The position numbers and the translations under genes were made by a program. 64,000 nucleotides of DNA from positions 463,194 to 527,193 of the forward strand of contig JAKJHU010000181.1 of NCBI GenBank assembly GCA_022316685.1. Reading direction: 5' to 3'. The notes beneath the pieces are model-generated. The model saw only the letters and a list, made by a program, of their open reading frames with translations, was not told the DNA's origin and made no database searches. Source of the stretch: Progne subis subis (Eukaryota; Chordata; Aves; Passeriformes; Hirundinidae). Of this stretch, positions 1-9,716 are shown in pieces (the stretch's first letter is position 1; every line of letters begins with the position of its first letter).

Positions 1-196
1 ATGGATCTCTGTGGGCCTGGCTCATCCCCATCCTGCTCGATGCTGTCATAACCTTCCCGCCCCTGAGCGCAGGATCCTTCTCTGCACCGAAGCCACGGCC
101 CTTCCCATTCTTTTCCTTCAGTTTGGGGATGCTCTTGTCTTCGTCCATAGCACAATCGTCTGCACCTGCCTCGTGAAGATGCAGCATGTCTGCCAC
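1..196 (-). pseudogene. RBM8A (Y14) processed pseudogene, 5' part, runs off the window edge
   Basis: Read on the minus strand from 196 down to 1, the sequence translates to a diverged copy of the N-terminal region of RBM8A, the exon-junction-complex RNA-binding protein. Recognisable pieces are DMLHLHEAGADD, AMDEDKSIPKLKEK, KGRGFGAE and, after a frame change near position 60, YDSIEQDGDEPGPQRS. The expected initiator is GTG (194-196), several residues are missing in the KEK/KGRGFG linker, and the reading frame breaks once, so it cannot make the protein. The exon 1 and exon 2 parts of RBM8A are fused without an intron, which indicates a retrocopy of a spliced mRNA. The RNA-recognition motif would lie outside the window. 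Family identity is by recalled RBM8A sequence; confidence is high for the match and moderate for processed origin. Confidence 0.8.
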
Positions 197-1560
197 CTTG
201 TCCAGAACAGGTGTCAGCCAGGGAAAGCCAAAGCTTCCCTTGGAATGGAGAATGTAAACCCCCTCCCTCCAAATTATTAAAATTTGGAAATTAGAGCGCT
301 TTTGGGCAAGGATATGCAAATAGGGATAACAGTTCTTTACTAGAAATGTTGAAAATAAAGATGTGGTAGTACAAAAAAAAGCAAATAAGCAAAAAAGAAA
401 ACTGACCGAGTCAGAACAAGAGCTGTTGTTGTACACCCTGTTGGTCAGGGTGTTGGGAGCAGTGCAAATGAATCCTCCTGCAGTGCCAGCTGTGGTTCTG
501 TTGGAGCAGAGATGATCCTGTAGAAGGTCCCATGGTGCTGAGATGGCTCTGGGGTTCCTCTGGCAATCCAGTGCACACAGCCTGTGCTGCTGTTCCCAGT
601 GCCAGGTGTGATCCAGCTGGGAATGCCGGGCTCCTCCCCTGGGTGCAGCATCTCCCCGTGGATGATGGAATTGTCTCGGCCCTGCAGTGAGCCTGGATGG
701 CCCAGGAGCAGCAGAGATCCCTGCAGGGAGGATGGGCCTGGAAGGGATAAAGAACAGTGACACAGCTGGTTTAACAGAACACACCCACCCCCTTCCCCCA
801 GAGTTCTGAGGGATGGGTTATACAAGAGAAGAGAAAAAAAAAACCACCCCAGCTGGTTTCAACAGCTGGTAATAGAATACACGGTGTTGGTTACGTCTTG
901 CATTGCAGCCCAAGACACTTTTGTGAATTCAGTGTACCCCAGTGAGACAAGGGCTGGAGTGGGTATTCTGCAGAACTCCAGCAGAGTATTCCCACCCAAA
1001 ACACTGTCAGCAAAACTAGAGAAGTAATGACAAACAGAACTGGGCGCTGTTTTCACTGGATGCTCAGTAAGAAAGAGACTCCTTGAAATAAGGGTCTCAA
1101 AGGGAAGTGTTCCCCTTTGGATGTGTTTCCCAAGGAATGTGTGAAATGCAGGATTGCCAGGCTGTGTTGGTGGGTACGTGCTGAGTGACAGTCTGCAGGA
1201 ATTCAGTCATTCTTCGATTGTGGGAATGGCCCCGGAGCAGTGAGTGAGTGCAAAACCCCCACAAACCCAACAAAAGCAGATCAAAAACACCCTGCAGAAC
1301 AGGGATTGCTGGATGCAGAGTGGGGGTTGTTTGTTTTTTCTGGTGGATTGAAGCAGTTGCCGTTAGTATTTCATTTGGTGATGCAGTCTCCTGAATTTCT
1401 TATTGTTGGAGTGCCCTTTTTGGGGAGGGGGCATCGCTTGTGGAAGAATTCTCAAATATCTTGGTTTAGGTGAAATACAGTAACTAAACTATTTTTTATA
1501 TTTTTATGGAAAAAAGTAGTGTGTAGACTTACTTTGGAATAAACTGTACTTATTTAAATG
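197..1560 (+). other. Noncoding DNA, probable 3' UTR of an upstream plus-strand gene
   Basis: No convincing coding exon is seen here. The segment ends in a strong polyadenylation site, so part or all may be the 3' UTR of a plus-strand gene starting outside the window. In vertebrates ZCCHC10 lies upstream of AFF4 in the same orientation, so its 3' UTR is the natural guess, but nothing in the sequence proves it. An octamer-type ATGCAAAT lies at 314-321 and a second AATAAA near 353. Confidence 0.4.
1538..1543 (+). terminator. Polyadenylation signal AATAAA
   Basis: AATAAA is followed about 30-50 bases later by a GT-rich tract (1571-1592, TGTGTTGTGTGTCTGTCTGTG-like), the usual arrangement of a functional vertebrate poly(A) site on the plus strand. 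It would end transcription of the gene upstream of AFF4. Confidence 0.6.
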
Positions 1561-1594
1561 TTTGAAAATACCTGTGTTGTGTGTCTGTCTGTGA

Positions 1595-2396
1595 CCACTC
1601 CTGTGTTTTACAGAACACGCTGCAGACTGTAAATGAAACTACCAGAAAGGTGTTTAAAGTCTTGTGGAGTCAATGTACCGTTTAATGGGAAAATGAATAA
1701 ATTATTAAACAGTAGTTGCTAAGTTGATGCTTACTGCAAATATCTAAAATATTTGTGGTGTTTGTGTGCAGATTTCAGCTGGAGTTGCCCAGGCATTCCA
1801 TCACATGCCTTTTCTGGCTACTTTGTGTCTTCATGTTCTTTTTTTTACAGGTTAAACCCCCCAGCTTGGCTCGAGCCTTTCCCTCCTTCATCTGCCACCA
1901 CCTGACTTCCTGCTCTCCTGCTGGATTAGGAATTTTATAAAATCCCTGTTAACCAGGAATTGTTCCAGGCACTGCACTGTTTAATCCCTCCCACTCCAAG
2001 CAAAGCTGCCACTGCTCATTGCGGGGGAGCAATTGATGCAGCCTGGCAGGAAAACAGCCTCAGGAAAAGCCGTCACCTTTCAAGGAGAAACGCAGGGAAA
2101 GAGGGGAGGGCAGGAAAAGGGAGAGACAACCTCATTTCTGAGTCCAGGACTTTGTTAACCCAAACAGCTGCCACCCAGAAACAGGTTTGGGGTGCCCTGG
2201 GTGCAAGTGCATCGTACAGCCTCTGTGGATTAGGGCATTGATGTATTTTCTTTGGGAGGAGTCCGGAGAATAGATTGGCTTTGTGAAATTCTGTTTGTCC
2301 GAGTTGTCTTTAGCAGCCCTTGGACAATGGGTCCTGTCTGAGGTGGATCTGCACAGCTTTGTTCACCCAGGCTGTGTGCTGCCAACCTGGGACAGC
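1595..2396. other. Intergenic DNA, nothing recognised
   Basis: Unique-looking sequence between the upstream poly(A) site and the CR1 fragment. I see no exon, RNA gene or repeat family in it. Confidence 0.5.
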
Positions 2397-2796
2397 AGAG
2401 AATCCCAGAATCCCAGGATGGTTTGGGTTGGAAGGACCTTAAATCCCATCCATTCCCACCCCAGCCATGGCAGGGACACCTTCCATTGTCCCAGACTGCT
2501 CCAACCCCAACGTCCAACCTGGCCTTGGGCACTGCCAGGGATCCAGGGGCAGCCACAGCTGCTCTGGGTGAACTCTGCCAGGGCCTCCCTGCTCTCCCAG
2601 CCGGGAATTCTATCCCAAAATCCCATCCATCCTTGCCCTCTGGCAGTGGGAAGCCATTCCCTGTGTCCTGCCGCTCCATCCCTTGGAAATCCTCTCCATC
2701 TTTCCTGTAGCCCCTTCAGGCACTGGGAGGCCACAATTGGGTGACCCCGAAGCTTCTCTTCTCCAGGCTGAACAATCCCAGCTCTCCCAGCCTTTT
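2397..2796 (-). mobile_element. CR1 LINE fragment, antisense
   Basis: Matches the reverse complement of the CR1 3' end: ATGGTTTGGGTTGGAAGGAC at the left, then CATGGCAGGGACACCTTCCA, then CTTCTCTTCTCCAGGCTGAAC at the right. The element is 5' truncated, as CR1 copies nearly always are. Its right end abuts the minisatellite upstream of AFF4. Confidence 0.9.
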
Positions 2797-2811
2797 CCGG
2801 GCCCGAGATAT

Positions 2812-3088
2812 TCCCGGGGTGATCCGGGGTATTCCTGTGGTATTCCCGTGGTGATCCGTGGTATTCCCGGGGTGATCCGTGGTATTCCCGTGGTATTCCC
2901 GGGGTGATCCGGGGTATTCCCGTGGTATTCCCGGGGTGATCCGTGGTATTCCCGTGGTATTCCCGGGGTGATCCGGGGTATTCCTGTGGTATTCCCGTGG
3001 TGATCCGTGGTATTCCCGGGGTGATCCGGGGTATTCCCGTGGTATTCCCGGGGTGATCCGGGGTATTCCCGGGGTGATCCCGGGCGTT
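2812..3088. repeat. Minisatellite just upstream of the AFF4 promoter
   Basis: About 275 bp built from two modules, an 11-bp GGTATTCCCGK and a 10-bp GGTGATCCGK, arranged mainly as T-T-V triplets of 32 bp. Module boundaries are sharp and variants differ by one or two bases. The array lies between a CR1 fragment and the CpG island. GGGGTATTCC, which fits the NF-kappaB consensus GGGRNWYYCC, occurs five times. Long open frames with collagen-like GIPRE(Y) repeats are by-products of the array. Confidence 0.95.
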
Positions 3089-3152
3089 CCGCGTCCCTCC
3101 CGCCGCCGCCAGGGGGCGCCGCGCCCGCAGGAGCGCTCCTCGCGCGCCGCCT

Positions 3153-3259
3153 CACGTGACTCTCCCGCCGCCGCGCGAGGGAGGCGGAGCCGGGCCCGCG
3201 CCACGCCCCCTACGCGCGCGCGCTCCGCCGGGGTCACGTGGTGTCCCGCGCGTCACGTG
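3153..3259. promoter_or_regulatory. Cluster of three CACGTG E-boxes
   Basis: CTCACGTGAC, GTCACGTGGT and GTCACGTGAT occur within 107 bp in the AFF4 promoter. The first and third closely match the CLEAR/USF element GTCACGTGAC bound by TFEB, MITF, USF and MYC-type bHLH-ZIP factors. Motifs are seen directly; use is inferred. Confidence 0.6.
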
Positions 3260-3264
3260 ATCGG

Positions 3265-3595
3265 GGCGGCGGCGGCGCGCGGGGGCCGCCGGGAAGCGCC
3301 AGGCGGGACCGGGCCGGGATCGGGATCGGCACCGGGAGCGGGCCCAGCGCAGCCCCGGCCGAGCCGCGGTCCTGCCCGAGCCCTGCGAGCCACCAGCCCG
3401 GCGCCGTCCCGCCATGGACCGCCGGGACCCCTACGGAGCGGCCGCCCGCTTGTGAGCCGCCCCCCCCCTCCCCCGGGCCGGGCCCGCGCCGCGCCCCCCG
3501 GCGCTCCGTGACTCGCCGGCGGCTCCTCGGGCCTCATCGTTCGCCGGTGGCGGCAGCCAGGAGATGGTCCGGGCCTAGCGGAGCGGCCAGCGCAG
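3265..3595 (+). other. AFF4: AFF4 exon 1 (5' UTR), start approximate
   Basis: GC-rich segment ending in a consensus donor (GCGCAG|GTGAGC at 3595/3596). AFF4 in mammals has an untranslated first exon in a CpG island and starts translation in exon 2, which fits here. The 5' end is a guess placed after the E-box cluster. Confidence 0.55.
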
Positions 3596-3916
3596 GTGAG
3601 CGCGGCCGGGCCTGGGCCTCCCGCCGGCACCGGGACAGCGCCGGGCCCTCGCCGCCCCCGCCCCGGGCACTCCCGGGACATCCCGGCCGCTCCTCGCGGC
3701 GGAACCGGCGGACCCCGGGACGGGGTCGGCCGCTCCAGGCACATCTCCCGCCGGGAAGCGCGCATCTCCCCGCGGTGATACCTGCGGAGGGCGGGGGTCC
3801 CTCCCCGGGAAGCATAACCGGGAAATTCCCCGCGGCCGGGATTCGGGCTGGGCCCGGGGCTGGCGGGACCGCCGCGCTGCCCTCCCCGGTGATGGATTTA
3901 ATCCTGTTCCGGTAAT

Positions 3917-3924
3917 TGACGTCA
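3917..3924. promoter_or_regulatory. Full palindromic CRE (TGACGTCA)
   Basis: Perfect CREB/ATF consensus about 320 bp downstream of AFF4 exon 1, still inside the CpG island. Location in an unmethylated-type island makes it a credible regulatory site, but binding is not shown. Confidence 0.5.
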
Positions 3925-5117
3925 GGGCTTTGTTCCTTCCCCTTTGCTCTCCGCGGTTTAGAGCCGGAGCCGCTCCGGGATGGAGCGGGCAGGGCCGGCA
4001 CGGGCCGCGGGGCTCTGCCGGGGTTCCCGGCGCTGCCGCTCCTGGAATTGGCTCCGGGCAGGTGCTGCCGAAGGTCAGGGAACCGAGAGTCGGGGTTCCG
4101 GACGCAATCCCGTCCCGGAGTGAGTGGGTGGCTGTTATGTAAAGCCTCATCCTGCTGGGGGGTTGTATTGGACTTTGTAAAACAGCAGCCGCTTAACATT
4201 CCCAGACTCTGGGCTGACTTCTTCCATTTTTTCCCCTTTTCCAATGAACAAAACAAAGCAAGAAAGTGTTGAGATGTGTAACCCAGGTATCCGTGCATTC
4301 GATGCTGTGTCTGTGGCTCTCTTCTGGAAATGAGCAAGTGGTTAACTGAAATTTGGGGGAGATCCGAGTGCTTGTGCCCAAACCTCCCTGGCAGCCTGGA
4401 CAGGTGCTTCACAATGGAAAAGGAGCCTGAAAAGGGGCAGGTGTGGGACCTGCTGCCCCACCCCAGCTTATCTCTCGCCTTATTACAGCCTTGTTTGATC
4501 ATTTTCTCAGGAATTCTGGTGGTTTTAAACATTCCCATGTTTCCAGCAATGGCAGCCAGGCCCTCAGCTGCCCCTGAGGGACTGAACAGGCCCTTCCTCA
4601 GTGTCCCTCTTTGGGATGGACAGGTTCTGCTCAGGTCTGTGTGTTTGTTTGTCACCTGAGCTCCCTCCCAGCTCCTGATCTCTCAGGTGTATTTCTGGTT
4701 CCTGACATTCCTTTAAAAGTACTGAATTCTTCTCTCAGGTCCCTGGCAAATGGGGATTTGCAGCCTGGAGGGGTTATTGCAAAACAGGATCCAGTGAAGT
4801 GCTTTGCAGGAGTTGTTGTGCACCTGATTGGTCATTTCGTCGTCCCCTCTAATGAGGGAAACGTGATTAAACTCCCGGTGCTGCTGTTGTGTGTTGGCTT
4901 TGAGGTGTGAGACAGTCCCAGTGTCACACTGTAGTTACTCAGTGGTTGTACTGGGACTGGGGCAGCTCTTGCTGGTCAGGAACAAAAGGGAGAATTTATC
5001 TTTTGTCATTTTTAATGTCTTGGCTTTATTACTGTATCGATGTCAATTTTTGTCATTTGCTACCTGCTGTGCGGTGTGTTTGCAGCTCTGTGTGAGAGCA
5101 AACTCCCATTTTCAGGA

Positions 5118-5575
5118 GTGAGACAATCCTGGAATATCCCGAGCTGGAAGGGACCCACAGGATCACCCAGCCCAGCTCCTGGCCCTGCACAGCCCCAAAA
5201 TCCCACCCTGAGCACCTCTGGAGCACTGTCCAAGCTCTCCTGGAGCTCTGGGGCCGTGCCCATTCCCTGGGGAGCCTGGGCAGTGCCAGCACCCTCTGGG
5301 GGAAGAACCTTTCCCAAAATCCTAACCCAAACCTGCCCTGGCACAGCTCCAGCCCTGCCCTGGTTCCTGTCCCAGGGAGCAGAGATTGGAGCTGTATCCC
5401 CCAGTGAGCTCTGACCTCAGGCTCCTCTGCTCCAGCAGAACAAACCAAGTGCCCTCAGCAGCTCCTTCATGGTCCACACCCTTCCCCATCCTCATGACCC
5501 TTCTTTGGATGCTGTCAGCTTTTGATCTTTTTTATGTTGTGGCACCCAAAAGTGCCCCCAGGACTCCTGTACAGT
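5118..5575 (-). mobile_element. CR1 LINE fragment, antisense
   Basis: Antisense CR1 3' region of a different subfamily from the 2.4-kb copy: GAGCTGGAAGGGACCCACAG at the left, CTGGCCCTGCACAGCCCC, the TTCCCTGGGGAGCCTGGGCA segment, and at the right TTTGGATGCTGTCAGCTTTT and GTGGCACCCAAAAGTGC. Lies in AFF4 intron 1. Confidence 0.85.
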
Positions 5576-6795
5576 TTAACAGCAATGAAGGAAAAGAAAA
5601 CAGTGAATTTCCACTCCGATCTCAAAAGCTGTCTCAGTTCCCTGACATTTCCTCTGAACATCTTTGCAGTTCTTGTTTCATGACTTTTCTCAAACATTGA
5701 GTGAGTGAGACTGAGTGATCCTCTGGGGTCAGTTTTTCTGTGAGAAGCCACACAGCAACCCAGAAAAATAATTCATATTTATATATTTAGCATTCTTGAC
5801 AGCTCTAGCAACCTGAACTTGATAAAACACTTTAAACCCCAGTAAAATATGACTTGGATTTCTTGGATGTTTTCTTAGGAAGCCGGAATGTGCAGATGCT
5901 TTTCCGTGGTTACCACCCAGTTCTTTATCGAGAAGATGCCACATTTCTGTCTGCACATACCACAGAGTTTGCTTCCTGGGGGCTTTGTAGGTACAGGGCT
6001 GCAGCAGGAATGTCTCCTGAGGTTGCAGCCGGCGCGTGGCAGGGTGGCATTTGCGCACCAGTTGCTTCTGTGGCTGCTGGCGGCTGTGTTCTGCCCAGTG
6101 TTTTCCAGCGTGGGTGCTCCCGTGTCGGATGTGACTAAGGACGTTTGTGACCTGTGCCTTACTGACTGGGACAGCGGCTCTTGGCATCCTCTGATGCCTG
6201 CAACAGGGACTCTGTGACCAGGTGATGGTGGCACTGCTGTCACTGTGTCCCTCACTGCATTTTCGGTGCTCAGGACAGGTGCCAAAGGTGCTCGTGGCCG
6301 TTGCTGATGCCTCCCTCCCTTCCCTTCCTGCTCATCCTCTTGGGCTGGGAGTTTTGTAATCATCACCGCTCGTACTCTTTGCTCCAGATCATCAGAAATT
6401 TGCAGCGTTGAGGGCGGAAATACCGAGAGTTGAGTAGAGAGCTGAGCCAGGAAAGCAGCACCTCTGCCATGGGCAGATTTGGGCACGTGGAGAGAGCTTG
6501 AGCAGCTTCCAAGAGGCCTCTCAGCAGTGTGTGTGCTGAGATGGGAGGGACATGAGTCTCAGTGTTGTGTTTGGAGTCCCCCTGCGTGAGGATGTAGGGA
6601 TAGTCTGGAGTTTTTGGTGACTGGGGTTTCTTTTCTGTGGCAATAATTGTTCTTGGCCACATAATTTCAGTTTGTTGCTCACTGTGGTTTGTTCTACAGG
6701 CCTGTTTCCTTTCTCTCGCTGCTGTGATGTCACAGTTATCTTCAGCAGAGGCTGAGAAATAGCTAAATTTGGGATTAGATACCTAAACTTCAGTT

Positions 6796-7003
6796 TAGAT
6801 TAGATCCATAGAAGGAATCCTTCCCTGTGAGGGTGGGACAGGCCCTGGCACAGGGTGCCCAGAGCAGTTGTGGCTGCCCCTGGATCCCTGGAATGGATCC
6901 AAGGCCAGGCTGGACATGGGGGCTGGGGGCAGCCTGGGACAGTGGGAGGTGTCCCTGCCATGGCAGGGGTGGCACTGGATGGGATTGGAGGACCCCTCCC
7001 ACC
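6796..7003 (+). mobile_element. CR1 LINE 3' fragment, sense
   Basis: Contains the CR1 hallmarks CCCTGTGAGGGTGGGACAGG, CCCAGAGCAGTTGTGGCTGC, AAGGCCAGGCTGGACATG and GTGGGAGGTGTCCCTGCCAT in consensus order. Lies in AFF4 intron 1. Confidence 0.9.
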
Positions 7004-9425
7004 AGGATGCCCTGTCCTCCTTTGCCTTTAGTGTCTAACCCAGAGTATGTACCAAAGCCAACGCGAGGTTGGTGTCACCTTCTCTAAATTGGGAGAGCAG
7101 AGCACCCTGAGCTGTGGGGAGATGGAGGGGCTGTGGGATGAAGAGGGAGTGTCTGGAAACGAGTCAAGAAACTTTAACAGATTACATTCAGCTAGAGCAG
7201 GGTTAGATGTATGTAAAATATCTCGCTAACTGTGTTAAACTACGAAAATAAGCAATCAAGTTCATAGAATTGCAAAACTCAAGATGAAAGAACTTGTGTG
7301 GCAGTTATTCTTCTCTTGCAGGATGGTTCCTTCTCTGCAGTCACTAATGACTAACGAGGTGCTCTGCAGCTTGTGAAATGACAGGGCTGTCACTGCTTAG
7401 GAAACCCAAGCCCACAGCCCCTGCTCCTTCCTGTCACCGAGCCGCTCCGGGAGCGCAGTCAGCCCCAGGTGCTGGAGCTGTGCTGTTCTCTGGCTCTCCC
7501 CAGCTCCATTCTCTCTTTAGCTGCTTGCAGCAGATGCAGTATTCCAGCTGAATTAACGCTTCCCAGTTTGGGGCATTGCTGGTGCTCGGAGGTGAGCGTG
7601 CGCCATGCTCCGAGCTCCTTGGGGCCGGGCCAGCCTCGGCCAAAATTCCGTGTTCCCTGGAGCTGAGAGGTTGTTTGCCTCATGCACTCGAGCCTCAGTC
7701 GCTGTCTGCCATCTCCCCAGGCTCTCAGACTTTTACAACCTTCCAAGTTTCTTCAGCTCTGCGTTTCAGAGCCCTCTTTTCCCTAACTCTGTCTTTTCTC
7801 CCCAGTGCTCGGAGTTCCTCCGGTTGTCTTGTCTCTTGTTCTTACTTGGTTCATTAATTCTTGCTGATGAATGTAAAACCTGGGTTATTAACTGCCAGTA
7901 GCACCAGGTACCAGCAGGAAAAAAAAATCTCCTTGTACTCCATGCTGTACAAACCTGGAATAAGGGAAGTTCTTGCCCTGAAGTCTTGAACTAATTTTCT
8001 TCTGTTAACAGCTCATTAAGAGAAATCTTCCTGCTCATCTTTTTATGGAAAACAACACCTCATGAAGCAGCTCAGAGCTCCCTTTTACTGACTTTTTTTT
8101 TTCTTTACAGTTCATCTTAGTTTTTATTCACATCACAACATTTATTGATAAATTACTGGAACGTACTGCTTTCATGTTTCATAATTAAACAAATAGAGTG
8201 TGCTTTTGCTAATGTGTAATCCTGTAGTGATCGTGTTCTCCAGGAGAGGCTGTTTTACCATTCCCTCTCTCTCCCTGTGGATAGGTGTGCTCCCCGGCAG
8301 CCCCCAGCAGTTTCTCGCTGTTCCCAGTACTGCACTGGGAACACAGAGAGGCAGGATAATGGTGGGGTTCTCTTCAGTGTCTTTGTTCTGAGGGATTGAT
8401 GTTCCCACGTTATTTGTGGTTTCCAAGAGCAGCTTTAAGCTGTTTTGTCCTTTGGGCTGGAAACTTCCCTCAGCTTTTGAGTTTTTGAGCTCAGTGGGTT
8501 CCTCGTGGAGGAGCAGAAATGAGCCCTGGAATGGTTGTGCTCCTCCTGCAGCTCCTGGGCTGGCTGAGGCTTGGGAAGCAGCAGGAAAGGTCTCAAACCA
8601 AAGCAGATCCCAAAACTGTTGGTCTTTTCCAACTCTGTAACCTTTGCTGTGTGTGGTGTTGAAATGAGAGGGCAGCCAGGCTTTTTGGTGTCACTTTGTC
8701 ATCTCCTGGAAGTGGGGGCGAGCCTTTGGTGCCTCACTGAAGTCGGGTCATAAATCACTTTATTGACAAACATTTTCCAGTTTAAGAAGAAAATAAAGAA
8801 TGTTCAATTTAGCAGAACCAGACACTGGGAAAACATGTTTGTGATCGGTGGCAAGTTAAACTCCTGAGACACAGGAAACTGTTTCCACTTGTCCTTAGCT
8901 GGGATTCTAAGATTTCACCGAGGTAAATTGTTCCAGAGTAGATATTTCCCTCAACAGTTGGTTCCTGTGGAAATTTCATGCTGTTGAACAGTCATTCAAT
9001 TTTTCACTTCGTTTTCCTTTGCAGTTCCTAATGTTCACTTTCCTTGGTGTGATCTCTTGAAGATGTCTGATTTTAAATGAGCGTTGGATATTTATATTGC
9101 TTGTCTGCTATGTTTTTATGCAACAGATTTTATATAAATTTTATATAGATTAGGCTTCAACAACTGTTTGCTCCCATGTATTTCCCCGTTCCCGCTGACA
9201 TAACTATAAAAGCTCAAACCTGATTATAATTGTCCAGCTTTGTGCATTCACGTGGAGGCTTTTTTTTGTTTCTGCATTTAATTTAATTTCCAAAAGACGT
9301 TAAAGAGATTTCAGTGATGGAAGTGCTTAAATGGTTTTAATCAGGCTTTGATGTGCACAAATCATTAAAGCGAGGAGGATGAAGAGATAAGAGTCCACAA
9401 TTCCCTTTGTATGGTTTGGCTGCAG

Positions 9426-9716
9426 AGGAACTCGGGGAGGAGGAAGCGTTCAGGAAATCCCAAAGGCGCAGGAGCAGCGACAGGACAAGGGACAACGGCC
9501 TCAAGCTGTGCCAGGGGATGTTCAGGCTGGATTCTGGGAAAATTCCTTCATGGAAGGGGTTTGTCCAGCCTTCCACGGACACGCTGGAGTCCCCATCCCT
9601 GCATGGGTTAAAGGGTGGAGGTGGCACTTGGGGACTTGGGGCGGTGGGAATGGTTGGACTCGAGGAACTTGGAGGGTTTTTCCAGCCTAAACAATTCTGT
9701 AATTCTGTTTTTCCCA
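9426..9716 (+). mobile_element. CR1 LINE 3' fragment, sense
   Basis: Begins in the GCGACAGGACAAGGGACAAC segment, continues through CTCAAGCTGTGCCAGGGGA and ends with GGGTTTTTCCAGCCTAAACA and an ATTCTGTAATTCTGT tail, the typical short tandem 3' tail of CR1. Lies in AFF4 intron 1. Confidence 0.85.

Larger units (their letters stand above)
3089..3600 (+). promoter_or_regulatory. AFF4: AFF4 CpG-island promoter
   Basis: Very CpG-rich sequence beginning at the end of the minisatellite and continuing past exon 1 to about 4100. There is no TATA box. It contains three CACGTG E-boxes at 3153-3158, 3235-3240 and 3254-3259, several GC boxes, and runs into the exon 1 donor at 3596. The position upstream of an untranslated first exon fits the AFF4 promoter; the exact transcription start cannot be read from sequence. 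Confidence 0.75.

Noticed and set aside
2610..3237. Collagen-like minus-strand open frames with GIPREY repeats
   Set aside because: Direct translation of the minisatellite; no start context or non-repeat domain.
3238..3915. Open frame of 225 codons across the CpG island
   Set aside because: GC-rich sequence with few stops spanning the exon 1 donor; Pro/Arg/Gly-rich shadow.
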